Below, piece after piece: positions 13,133 to 21,064 of a stretch of DNA of 21,064 nt. Both the position numbers and the translations under genes were made by a program. Position 1 is the first letter of the stretch, and every line of letters starts with the position of its first letter. Below the pieces are notes generated by a model that searched no databases, was not told where the DNA came from, and saw only the letters and a list, made by a program, of their open reading frames with translations. Source of the stretch: Candidatus Brocadiaceae bacterium (GTDB lineage Bacteria > Planctomycetota > Brocadiia > SM23-32). The stretch spans positions 1-21,064 of the forward strand of contig PUNP01000652.1 of assembly GCA_003551785.1 (NCBI GenBank). Direction: 5' to 3'.

Positions 13133-16100
13133 TCAACGCTCAATTACCTGAACTTCCACACCGCTAATAGCCGGATTAAGGGAAGAGTCTTCTTTAGCGT
13201 TAAGTTCAATGATTATTTCTCCGTTTTCCGCTTTTGCAGAGAACTCTTCCACGATACCCTTGAGCGCACCTCCGGAACGTTCAACTATATCGAGGGCTTC
13301 AATAACGATTTCACCGTTGATAAGAACATCAAAGATGCGATCGCCTGGTTCAACATTTTCATCGAGTTCGGAAAAATGCAGTCTGACACTGAATTCATCA
13401 TTCAGCAAATCTTCGACGTAGATTGAGTTATGCGGATCATCGAACTCATTCATCGATGATGCAACCCAATTCAGCCCGCCTCCATTATCCTGTATGGCGG
13501 ATGGATGGCGGCGCTGGAAGTTGGCCCCTGATCTATCATACCAGACCAGTCCGCTGCCGGAGACATCCACTCTTCGCCCCGGCGCACCAAAATTCAACCC
13601 ATACCCTTCGGGCGACGGGAAACCGGCATCATAACGGGTCCAGAACTCCAGGTTTTCATCATCGGGCATATGAACAAACGCAAGTGTAGTCTGTATGGGA
13701 TAGCTGCAAGTACAGGTACGAGTATAATCCAAAGAGTTCAGCACACCATCAGCAGCTATGAGGTTGGCCGTACAACCGCTCCTGAACCCGCTCAATGTCC
13801 CGGTTCCGGAGTCATGCTCGATATCGAAAAATCCGGCATAACCGCTGCGGAACAACAGCATGTGAGTACTGGCATTGTGGGTGTTGCACCCATACGCACG
13901 GCTATAGGTCATAGGCCGTGAACGTCCGGTATGGGGATCAGAGTGCATCCACCCCTCACCGGTTTTGATAGAACGGGCCGGTCCCGGACGTCCCGGTACG
14001 ATCATTTCTCCGTGCAGGGAGCCGGGGAGTTCGAACCCACCGCCCTTCCAGATGATATCGCCACTATGGCCACGCATAGCAGCCATCTGATCGGGTTCAT
14101 CACTAAGCGGGCGCCGCATATCCTTGCTTCCACCTTCAATGAGTATGTCGTGTTCGGCGCTGTAGAGCAGCAGAGTGCCAAAGACCTCGCTCTGCCGGCT
14201 CCATATCTCTTCACCAGTTTCAATATTGACAGCAGTGACGGTATGGTCCTCCTCGGGAGCAGTCCCACGACGCGCAAGGTGTTCCAGCGCCTTCTCGGAA
14301 AGTCCGTCGATAACATAGAGTTTATCACCGTGACTGACGATCGCGTTATGCCGGAATCCGATATTCGCACGCCGTTCCCATAACACTTCACCATCGTTTC
14401 GATCCATAACTGCCAGCATCCGGCTGGAGGTTCCGCTATAGCTTTCGGTCCATCCCAGTTCCTGGTCCTCGAAGATATGGGGTTCGGAAGTTGTAATGAG
14501 GAAATCGCCTGAGACACTAATATGGCCCCAGTCGGGGGTCTCCTCTTCATAAATTTCTTTCACACTGCGTCCGGGCAATGAAAATTCCTGAACCGTCTCG
14601 CCAGTGGACGCATCCAGACGTAAAATGCGGCCCTCGTAACGCAGATAGATATCGTCTTCGAGTGTAACAAAGGGGCTTCCTATGTACGTAGCGCCCGGGA
14701 TGTTAGTCATATAGACCTCATCACCATCAGCCCATTCTTCTTCCAGCTCCAGGTTTGTAAAAGGATGCCCTATGCCTGGCAAATCCGTTTTCCAGATTTT
14801 CCGCCCCGAATAAACGCAGCGGGCACTAATGTTTTCGACGCCAAGATACACCTGACGTCCAGCGGCCACTTGCGGTCTTGGACCGCCGCTGTGGCGCGGA
14901 AGGATGTCGTGATTATTCGGTCCGCCGAACCAGAGCACTCCCAAAGGGAGGCGGACAAGGTCGTCTTCGGAGCGCAGCGTATTGGCAGGATCATGGTACT
15001 GATGCGTCCATTCACCGGCACCGGACAGCGGTCCGCTTCGACGGGCGTAGAGGGAATCGGCGGTCTTTTCGGGCTCCACCTGATCCACTTCCAGGTCAAG
15101 GGCCACATCATAGAGGGCTTTCAGCGCATCATTCCCGCCGCTGAAACGGGCTATACCACTATAGGGGCGCAGCATATTCAGGATTGCCTTAAACTCTTCC
15201 TGCCCTACAACCCAATCTTTTCTTCTCAGCATGCGGCGCCAGAAAGATTCCGCTCGTTGTTCATGCACCAGCCCGGCATCTTCAACATCTTCACTAACGA
15301 TAAGGTTGAACAGATAGGGTTGCATTGAAAAAGTGGCGGGGTCTTCTTCAAGAACGGCCGCGCGTCGTCCGTAAAGATTTGCTTCGGTAAGTTCTTCACG
15401 GAGAGAGCGGACAGTATCTGGATCGGATTCTACAAGGACAACATGCATATCGCTGCGGTTGATCAGTTCCCTGAAAAGGTCTCCGGACCCTGCCCCCAGA
15501 ACGAGCGCATAACCTTCGTATTCCCCGAGTTCAGCAAGGATCGCCGCAGCCTTCCCGGCCCATTTGTAGGAAACAGGAGCGAAATCGGACGAGTCCAGCG
15601 AATAATGCTTCTCATCGGCCGGCTCAGGGCCAAAACTATAAATCCGCCCGCATTTCGTTGAAACGACAAGTTGCCCATAGGCAGCCAGCTTATAGAAAAC
15701 CTCACCGTCAATAAGGTCTTTAACGCCTTCGAGGCGTTCTTCCAGCATGGGGTTGGTTTTCATCCCCAAGCCGCCGCCGTCTACGGCATGAACTGCGTAG
15801 TCTCCTTCACCTTTGGAACCGCGTGGACTTATTTCTAAAACAGAGCCGGTTTCCCGATCGAGAATGACCGGGCTCTGGCCCCTTCCGGCCGAAACGATGA
15901 GTTCATTTCTTGAAGCTGCGATATAACCTTGAGGTGAGAGGCCACCATAACCGTAGGCGCCACCGTGGGGCAGGGGAACATAGTCGGAGCCCGTCGTATC
16001 GTTAACCCAGACAATGTCTCCGTTCTCAGCATCGAGAGCATATATAAAAATGCCATGCAGCGGCCATATACCTGCTGCAAAATAGACCCTTCCATCCTTG

Positions 16101-18715
16101 ACTACCGGTCCACCGCGCGCGGCCCAGAAATCGATTACTCTCTCATTGCCCAGCAGGCGTTGTGTGGAGGGGCCGGCCTGAAAATCCCACAGGAGTTCAC
16201 CGCTTTCCGCATCAACACAATAGAAGTAACCGTCATCCGAGGTGAAAAACACACGATCACGCCAAACAGCGGGTGCAAGGCGCACGGGGCCGTCAGCATA
16301 GTAACGCCAGAGTTCAGAACCATCATGAAGATCATAGGCGGTTACACTGTCGGTCGAATTGGACGGAACAAACAAGCGATAATCAGAGGCAACAGGCGTG
16401 TAGGATACATCAAAGTCCAGCTTGCCACGATCATCCAATTGGTGTGGCCAGGCGCGTTGGGGTTCCGGAAGCTCACGCACCCACTGCAAGTGCAGTTCTT
16501 CGGCCAAATCATGCGGGATCTCCGCGCTGCGGGACGGATCATAGCGCCACATCGGCCACCCGTCTGCTTCCGTAGCCAGAACGTGATCCGTATCAACTCC
16601 CATGTCGGCAAGAACTTTAGCCGTTAGACGTCTCATGCGCCAGTTCCCTTTATCCAATGCTCCGGTGAGTTCATCCAAAGCTTTGTCATCTCCCAGATCA
16701 CTTAACGCCTGGAGAGCGGCCACCTGAATTACCATTACATTAGACAGGTTCTGTGCTTTACCTATGAAGGCTATAGCCTCTTCATCGCCGCGTTCGACCA
16801 AAGCGGCAGGGAAAATATCCTCTCTGTAGAATCGCAACAATCCATCCTCCGCGGTTTCAGCGAGTGATTCGCGATCCGATTCCAGCTTTTCGATCAGGAT
16901 TGCAATAACTTCATAATTACCCACAATCTCGGTCATAGCTTCGGCGGAGACCCATTGCAATGCATTGTCAGTTGTCGCTTTAATGACCCGTTCAAGAAGC
17001 GAAGCCGAATCGTCCCCACCTTTCTCAATAAGTATATCGGGGTAGATGTCCATATCATTCAGTCTGAGCAGCCCTTCTTCAGCGGCCCCGGCTAACGTAT
17101 CATCTTCCAATTCGAGCTTATCAACCAGGGTGGCAATAGCTTCGTAATCGCCGGCTGTTTCCCGCAGCCCATCGACGGAAGCGTCCTGCAACCTGACATT
17201 GACTGTTTGTAAAGCGACAGTCTCCATCAAAGCAATGGAGTCCTCATCAGCACGATCAACCAGCACAGCGGGATAATCACCCTCTTCAATGGCAATGATC
17301 ACAGCGTCTTCAGCGGCCTGAGCAATATCCCGGACTTCGGAGTCGAGCAATTCGAGGAGTTGCGCCAGCGCCTTATAATCCCCAATTGCTCCTAAAGCCC
17401 ATATGGCATCGAGCTGTTTATGGAGTTGGTCGGAAGCTTCTTCAAAAGTATCGATAACAGCACTGGTGTCCGGCACGCCAATATCGACCATGTATTGAGT
17501 TCTTTCCAATGAAAGCCGACCGGCTTTAGCGACTTTTTGGACACTCTCTTCAAATTCCGCCAGCCATGGCGCATCAGGCCGGTATTTGATCTCGTAAAGC
17601 TGGGCCACTTGATTTTCAGGCATTGTACCGCTGAATAATTTCACATCATCTATAAGCCCATCAAAATGTCCCATTCCCCGCTGGAAAAATTCTACCACCG
17701 CGTGTCCAATATTTACCGACGCGAGATCGGCAGTGTCAACAGGCGCACCGTTGATGAACAATGTCGCAAGATCCGGTTCAAAAATCACAGCAACATGCTC
17801 CCATTCCCCCGGAGTCGCCCGTTCACCCACGAGATCAGAAAGATCAAGTTCTTGGTCCCAACCTTCCGGGTTAAGGAAATAGGCCGGTTCGAACATTCCG
17901 GCCGCTCCGCCCGAAGCATGGGAGCGCACTACAAGAACGTTGTCAGAACCACCGCGCAGATGTTCCGGCTTGACTGTAACGGAAAAAGGTTCGTCCCATA
18001 TATCGCCGACTCCCTTTCCGGTCGAGTCGGTCGTCTGCTCACCGACATATTCACCGTTGATATAGACCCAGGCCTGCTCATCCACGGCCCCAAAATAGAG
18101 TTCATGCTCCATATCAGCATATTGTTCAGGAACATAAAATGAAGTTTTATACCATCCGTATCCATGTTCACGTCCGACATGGGTATCTTGCCAGAAGGCG
18201 GGAACCTTGATCTCATCCCATTCTTCAGCTTTCTCTCCGGTTGTCCAGTTTCTCGACATCCCGACATCGTGCGGATCGAGACTGAAATACCAGGGGTTGG
18301 GCAACCCCAGAAGCTGTTGGCGGATGCGGACATAATCACCGAGAACTATTTTTTCAGGAATATCTTCAGCACTTCTCTGATCCTTAATCCAGAATGACAG
18401 GGTCCAGCTCTCCGGGAAATCCAATGGTTCGAGCTGTGCTATACGAGATTCGCGTGTCAGCTTCACGCTCCCCGCTTCCAACCCATGAACTGATTCAGAC
18501 ACACGTTCGGGTTCGGGGCGGTTGCGTCTATTTCGCAAGAGCTGCGCAGTATGACCGTGCCCCGTGGTGTCAGTTTCAAAATGTTCCTGATACGGACCAA
18601 ATCGCCAATGCAGCAGAATATCACCTTCGGCTGAAGCAATAGAGGAAATTCCGAAAAAAAAGACAAAACTCAGGCAAAAACACACGATAAAAGACATCTT
18701 TTTAGCATAAGTCAT
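13133..18715 (-). CDS. Giant secreted PQQ-type beta-propeller protein with inserted methyltransferase-like domain
   Basis: This is an 1,860-residue protein. ATG 18713-18715 is preceded by TTGGAG nine bases upstream and opens a signal peptide ending near SIASA-EG; an upstream TTG start is less likely. Domain order: a LamG-like jelly roll (31-379) interrupted by a GH2-type sugar-binding domain (142-282, YGWYKTSFYVP, AWVYINGEYVG). A HEAT-like superrepeat with a 77-residue period follows (445-706). Then comes a PQQ/BamB-like propeller (from 720; DLHDGSELWRY, DAESGELLWDF, DAENGDIVWV) interrupted by a class I methyltransferase fold (1051-1194; motif I LVLGAGSGD, acidic Glu1096 in VLVESD, FNLIVSED). 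The propeller then resumes, with cysteine-rich signature motifs including GFRSGCTANLIAADGVLN and DYTRTCTCSYP. A malectin-like domain ends it (from about 1760). It is predicted outside the cytoplasm. PQQ dependence and enzyme activity are unproven. From memory this architecture occurs in Planctomycetota and relatives. Confidence 0.88.
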   Translation of the reverse strand: MTYAKKMSFIVCFCLSFVFFFGISSIASAEGDILLHWRFGPYQEHFETDTTGHGHTAQLLRNRRNRPEPERVSESVHGLEAGSVKLTRESRIAQLEPLDFPESWTLSFWIKDQRSAEDIPEKIVLGDYVRIRQQLLGLPNPWYFSLDPHDVGMSRNWTTGEKAEEWDEIKVPAFWQDTHVGREHGYGWYKTSFYVPEQYADMEHELYFGAVDEQAWVYINGEYVGEQTTDSTGKGVGDIWDEPFSVTVKPEHLRGGSDNVLVVRSHASGGAAGMFEPAYFLNPEGWDQELDLSDLVGERATPGEWEHVAVIFEPDLATLFINGAPVDTADLASVNIGHAVVEFFQRGMGHFDGLIDDVKLFSGTMPENQVAQLYEIKYRPDAPWLAEFEESVQKVAKAGRLSLERTQYMVDIGVPDTSAVIDTFEEASDQLHKQLDAIWALGAIGDYKALAQLLELLDSEVRDIAQAAEDAVIIAIEEGDYPAVLVDRADEDSIALMETVALQTVNVRLQDASVDGLRETAGDYEAIATLVDKLELEDDTLAGAAEEGLLRLNDMDIYPDILIEKGGDDSASLLERVIKATTDNALQWVSAEAMTEIVGNYEVIAILIEKLESDRESLAETAEDGLLRFYREDIFPAALVERGDEEAIAFIGKAQNLSNVMVIQVAALQALSDLGDDKALDELTGALDKGNWRMRRLTAKVLADMGVDTDHVLATEADGWPMWRYDPSRSAEIPHDLAEELHLQWVRELPEPQRAWPHQLDDRGKLDFDVSYTPVASDYRLFVPSNSTDSVTAYDLHDGSELWRYYADGPVRLAPAVWRDRVFFTSDDGYFYCVDAESGELLWDFQAGPSTQRLLGNERVIDFWAARGGPVVKDGRVYFAAGIWPLHGIFIYALDAENGDIVWVNDTTGSDYVPLPHGGAYGYGGLSPQGYIAASRNELIVSAGRGQSPVILDRETGSVLEISPRGSKGEGDYAVHAVDGGGLGMKTNPMLEERLEGVKDLIDGEVFYKLAAYGQLVVSTKCGRIYSFGPEPADEKHYSLDSSDFAPVSYKWAGKAAAILAELGEYEGYALVLGAGSGDLFRELINRSDMHVVLVESDPDTVRSLREELTEANLYGRRAAVLEEDPATFSMQPYLFNLIVSEDVEDAGLVHEQRAESFWRRMLRRKDWVVGQEEFKAILNMLRPYSGIARFSGGNDALKALYDVALDLEVDQVEPEKTADSLYARRSGPLSGAGEWTHQYHDPANTLRSEDDLVRLPLGVLWFGGPNNHDILPRHSGGPRPQVAAGRQVYLGVENISARCVYSGRKIWKTDLPGIGHPFTNLELEEEWADGDEVYMTNIPGATYIGSPFVTLEDDIYLRYEGRILRLDASTGETVQEFSLPGRSVKEIYEEETPDWGHISVSGDFLITTSEPHIFEDQELGWTESYSGTSSRMLAVMDRNDGEVLWERRANIGFRHNAIVSHGDKLYVIDGLSEKALEHLARRGTAPEEDHTVTAVNIETGEEIWSRQSEVFGTLLLYSAEHDILIEGGSKDMRRPLSDEPDQMAAMRGHSGDIIWKGGGFELPGSLHGEMIVPGRPGPARSIKTGEGWMHSDPHTGRSRPMTYSRAYGCNTHNASTHMLLFRSGYAGFFDIEHDSGTGTLSGFRSGCTANLIAADGVLNSLDYTRTCTCSYPIQTTLAFVHMPDDENLEFWTRYDAGFPSPEGYGLNFGAPGRRVDVSGSGLVWYDRSGANFQRRHPSAIQDNGGGLNWVASSMNEFDDPHNSIYVEDLLNDEFSVRLHFSELDENVEPGDRIFDVLINGEIVIEALDIVERSGGALKGIVEEFSAKAENGEIIIELNAKEDSSLNPAISGVEVQVIER

Positions 18716-19203
18716 ATTATTGAACTCCAATGAAACAAGAGGGGGGAGAGTATAGAAATTCAAAAACAGTTATTAACTGAAAGCCTGTTCATTAAACTGT
18801 AAATAACCATTAGAATTTATCAGAAACGCCACATTCCCATTAGTAAATATTCAATGCTCCGTTACCACATCACCACTGAGTTCTTTGTAAGTCCTTACTA
18901 AGCTCACATTTTAATATGAACGCTGAAACCGCCGTATGCCGTTGCCGGTAACGCGGGCTTCCCGCCTCATGCTACCAGTGCAAACGAGAAAATCGGGATC
19001 CCCAGGTGACGCAGTTCACTGACGAGTTACCATGAAAATCCATTTTACTCATTCTTGGATCTGATGTCAAATAAAGTGTACCAGGGTTACCTTGCTTTTC
19101 CTTTCACTTCAATTGTGTTTGCTCGTAAAAACTGCTATAATTTCCGCCTGTTTAATGGGAAAGCCATCAAGTAAATCAGATTTAAATTATGGAGAAATCT
19201 TCA
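18716..19203. other. Divergent intergenic region between the propeller gene and the transglutaminase gene
   Basis: No gene is seen. On the minus strand AGTATA (18749-18754; TATACT as read) is a possible -10 for the propeller gene, but no good -35 accompanies it. A small palindrome, GCGGG-CTT-CCCGC (18953-18965), is followed by CTCATGCTACC and looks like a repetitive extragenic element. The rightward promoter at 19113-19141 is listed separately. Confidence 0.5.
19113..19141 (+). promoter_or_regulatory. Extended -10 promoter of the transglutaminase-like gene
   Basis: TGCTATAAT (19133-19141) is a perfect extended -10. A weak TTGTGT (19113-19118) lies 17 bp upstream, as is usual when the TGn element compensates. 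Transcription would start near 19148, about 56 nt before the ATG. Confidence 0.65.
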
Positions 19204-20076
19204 ATGAATATTGATCGCTTCAAAGGATTGCCGGAATGGGCGAAAAATGTTGATCCCCACAGCCATGCCTACCCTTCTTATCTCAATCGTGCTGTAGAGA
19301 AACGGCAGCTTGATGAAGCCGTGGAACTGAACGATACCACTGCGCATTACCTTTACAATAATTTTACTCCGACTCAAACATGTTATGAACCCGGTACCCG
19401 TCCTTTTCTGGAACAGGTAGTTCAACATGTCTGCGACGGCTGCGACAGCGATATTGAGCGGGCCCTGAGGCTGGTTATGTGGCGACGCGCCAACTATCGT
19501 CATGTCCCCAAATGCGGCCTTGGTACCGAGGAGGAGATTCTGCTCGGAGGCTATTCGATGTGTCATGACGCCTCGCGCTGTCTCATCACGCTTTGTCAGG
19601 TAGCCGGGATGGGGGCACGGATGATCATAGGACTCAACGATGCCACCCGAAGCGGACATACGCTTACTGAAATTTATGCCGGCGGGAAATGGATCGTCCT
19701 CGATCCAAGCGCACCGATGCCCTTTGCAGCCCTTCAATTACCCGAAGGAACCTTTGCCGGAGCACGTGATATCCAGCTTGATCCATCCATACCCGATCGG
19801 TGTCGCCGGGATAATGACTCCAGCAAAGTAGACAATAAAGAGTTTGCGGAGTTTTTCACTAACTGCCGGCTCACTAATTGGTCGCTGGAAGATTCCACAA
19901 AAAATATGGCACGCCGGTTTGTTCATATGGCTGCTGCGATGAAGGTGATTGAAAATTACGACTATATCGGCCATCTCGAACACCAGCCGATAGGTGCTTA
20001 CGCAGATTTTGACCAATTGGTCACCCGATGGCTGAATGGTACAAACCCTCCACGGGGAAACCCGGATAATAAATAA
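19204..20076 (+). CDS. Transglutaminase-like (papain-fold) protein
   Basis: This is a 290-residue protein. ATG 19204 is chosen because GGAG (19191-19194) lies nine bases upstream; that GGAG is part of an upstream in-frame ATGGAGAAA, which is the less likely start. The catalytic triad of the transglutaminase-like superfamily is visible: Cys120 in GGYSMCHDAS, His152 in SGHTLTEIY and Asp167 in KWIVLDPSAP, with the usual spacing. Such domains act as proteases, amidases or cross-linking enzymes; bacterial forms are often of unknown substrate. There is no signal peptide or membrane segment, so it is probably cytoplasmic. The N-terminal 110 residues are helical, and a C-terminal helical part after 200 shows no known motif. 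It is monocistronic; the next gene, nadC, is convergent. Confidence 0.82.
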   Translation: MNIDRFKGLPEWAKNVDPHSHAYPSYLNRAVEKRQLDEAVELNDTTAHYLYNNFTPTQTCYEPGTRPFLEQVVQHVCDGCDSDIERALRLVMWRRANYRHVPKCGLGTEEEILLGGYSMCHDASRCLITLCQVAGMGARMIIGLNDATRSGHTLTEIYAGGKWIVLDPSAPMPFAALQLPEGTFAGARDIQLDPSIPDRCRRDNDSSKVDNKEFAEFFTNCRLTNWSLEDSTKNMARRFVHMAAAMKVIENYDYIGHLEHQPIGAYADFDQLVTRWLNGTNPPRGNPDNK

Positions 20077-20077
20077 C

Positions 20078-20105
20078 AAAAAAACTGCGCCCTGGCAGTG
20101 GCGCA
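20078..20105 (-). terminator. Intrinsic terminator of nadC
   Basis: Read on the minus strand, TGCGCC-ACTGCCAG-GGCGCA is followed by G and seven T. The stem lies at 20086-20105 and the T-run is directly after the transglutaminase stop. The hairpin is one arm of the palindromic element shared with 12418-12435. Confidence 0.65.
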
Positions 20106-20185
20106 GCTGCTCCTGCCTGGGCGCATTAATCTTTGTGTCATTGATTACCGCTGGTTAAAACCAGGGGCTCTACCTAACCTTACCC
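20086..20185 (-). repeat. Inverted half copy of the palindromic element at 12366-12436
   Basis: The reverse complement reads GGTTAGGTAGAGCCCCTGG, then TTTTAACCAGCGG, then CAATGACACAAAGATTAATGCGCCCAGGCAGG. This parallels GGTTAGGTAGCCCCTGG, TTTTAACCAGGGG and AAATGATTCAAAGATAAATGCGCCCAGGTAGG at about 12364-12430. It sits in the convergent gap between the transglutaminase gene and nadC. Confidence 0.75.
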
Positions 20186-20229
20186 GAACGGAAAGACAAA
20201 TTAGGATTAACGACTCAGAAGTGCCAATA

Positions 20230-21064
20230 TTACGGTCTTAAGTCAACATCCATTGCGATATCCATAGATGGCGCACTGTGTGTGATGGCGCCAACAGAAA
20301 TGCGGTTGATTCTCAGGTTAACGTAACTCTCTATATTAGAGAGGCATACCCCCCCGCTCACCTCTATAAGAGGTTTATCATCAGCGTTCATTTCGTTCAC
20401 TTCAACCAGCGCTTCTTTAATCAGTTTTAGTGGCATATTATCAAGCAGAACTATATCCGGACGGGATTGGAGGGCCGCATTTAACTGTGACAGGTTTTCC
20501 ACTTCGATTTCAATGGTAATATTCGGAGCTTCTTCCCGGAGAACTTTGATAGCATGTCTTATCGCCTTTTCTATACCCCAACCGTATCGCTTTGCGATTA
20601 GATAAAGATGATTTTCCTTAATCAACGCCTGATCCTTAAGACTGAACCGGTGATTAACTCCCCCACCGCAGGTAACGGCATATTTTTCAAGATGCCTCCA
20701 GCCAGGCGTGGTTTTCCGTGTATCAAGGATTCTGGTATCCGTCCCCTCTACAGCTTGCGCAAATTCATGTGTAAGAGTAGCAATACCGCTTAACCTTTGT
20801 AAGAAGTTAAGAGCGGTTCGCTCGAAGCTCAGCAACACCCCGGCCGGGCCTCGAACTGTGGCAAGAGTATGACCCGGTTCAACTAAATCGCCGTCCTGGC
20901 GCAGGCATGAGACAGTCAATTCATTACAAACGGTCTCCGCCATACGCTCAATAACCGGCAGTCCACAGACTACGCCATCCTGCTTTGAATAAACAGAAGC
21001 TTCCGCCTCCCAGTCTTTTGGTACCAACGCATTAGTCGTGATATCATCAGAAAAAGCGTCTTCA
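20230..21064 (-). CDS. nadC: Nicotinate-nucleotide pyrophosphorylase (quinolinate phosphoribosyltransferase), 5' end outside window
   Basis: NadC converts quinolinate and PRPP to nicotinate mononucleotide, CO2 and pyrophosphate in de novo NAD synthesis, in the cytoplasm. About 277 codons are visible; the frame stays open to the right edge, where EDAFSDDITTNALVPKD matches the N-terminal family motif, so only some 10-20 residues are missing. Conserved elements are RTALNFLQRLSGIAT, LDTRKTTPGWRHLEKYAV, GGGVNHRFSLKDQALIKENH, EIEVENLSQLN, LLDNM, EVSGGV and ISVGAITHS, covering the PRPP and quinolinate sites. It is a housekeeping gene and ends at a terminator located within a repeat element. No other nad gene is in the window. 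Confidence 0.97.
   Translation of the reverse strand, partial: EDAFSDDITTNALVPKDWEAEASVYSKQDGVVCGLPVIERMAETVCNELTVSCLRQDGDLVEPGHTLATVRGPAGVLLSFERTALNFLQRLSGIATLTHEFAQAVEGTDTRILDTRKTTPGWRHLEKYAVTCGGGVNHRFSLKDQALIKENHLYLIAKRYGWGIEKAIRHAIKVLREEAPNITIEIEVENLSQLNAALQSRPDIVLLDNMPLKLIKEALVEVNEMNADDKPLIEVSGGVCLSNIESYVNLRINRISVGAITHSAPSMDIAMDVDLRP

Noticed and set aside
14002..14550. Frames on the other strand or in shifted frames within the 1,860-residue gene
   Set aside because: The main frame is continuous through recognisable propeller motifs; the alternatives are shadows.
18716..19188. A tRNA or structured RNA in the divergent gap
   Set aside because: I found only a small GCGGG/CCCGC palindrome; no cloverleaf, T-loop or CCA-like pattern is visible.

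Overview
The window reads as a bacterial chromosome segment, most likely from the PVC superphylum (Planctomycetota, Verrucomicrobiota, Kiritimatiellota or Lentisphaerota) or a relative. The best clue is the 1,860-residue secreted PQQ-propeller protein. Its FRSG / AGFF / TRTCTCSY block, and the methyltransferase-like domain inside its propeller, match from memory a type of protein abundant in that group. LamG, PA14-like, PKD and malectin-like modules, a TAT-exported protein and abundant intergenic palindromes fit as well. The phylum call is inference.

Left part (1-5275): a repeat-rich accessory region. It holds the tail of an unidentified gene with a 4-nt-overlapping mini-ORF, a hexapeptide acyltransferase, two VapBC-type toxin-antitoxin pairs on the minus strand, and an AAA/DUF4143 ATPase. 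These are separated by about eight same-orientation copies of a ~120-bp repeat, two sets of which form near-identical tandem dimers, and by low-complexity AACGACGAACGGC-type islands. The repeat keeps a TTGACG-17 bp-TAAnAn pattern, sits just upstream of two genes and supplies the stop codon of a third.

Middle (5276-12155): an 810-residue membrane-embedded spermidine-synthase-like protein, followed after an intrinsic terminator by a TAT-signal AmmeMemoRadiSam-type radical SAM protein. Converging on it with a 7-nt gap is a large secreted protein with a coiled coil inside a PA14-like domain, then PKD, LamG and helical repeats.

Right part (12156-21064): a ~980-bp palindrome-rich gene-free stretch, the 1,860-residue mosaic protein, a transglutaminase-like protein with a good extended -10 promoter, and nadC (quinolinate phosphoribosyltransferase), which runs off the right edge. 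A half copy of the palindromic element from 12251-12435 recurs inverted at 20086-20185 and appears to provide the nadC terminator.

How they fit: the two vapBC pairs and the ATPase look like independent accessory units. Three proteins in the middle and right parts carry SAM-related folds (aminopropyltransferase-like, radical SAM, and a class I methyltransferase fold in an exported protein). All three are membrane-bound or exported, an unusual theme, but no functional link between them is shown. All assignments come from reading motifs; no search was run.
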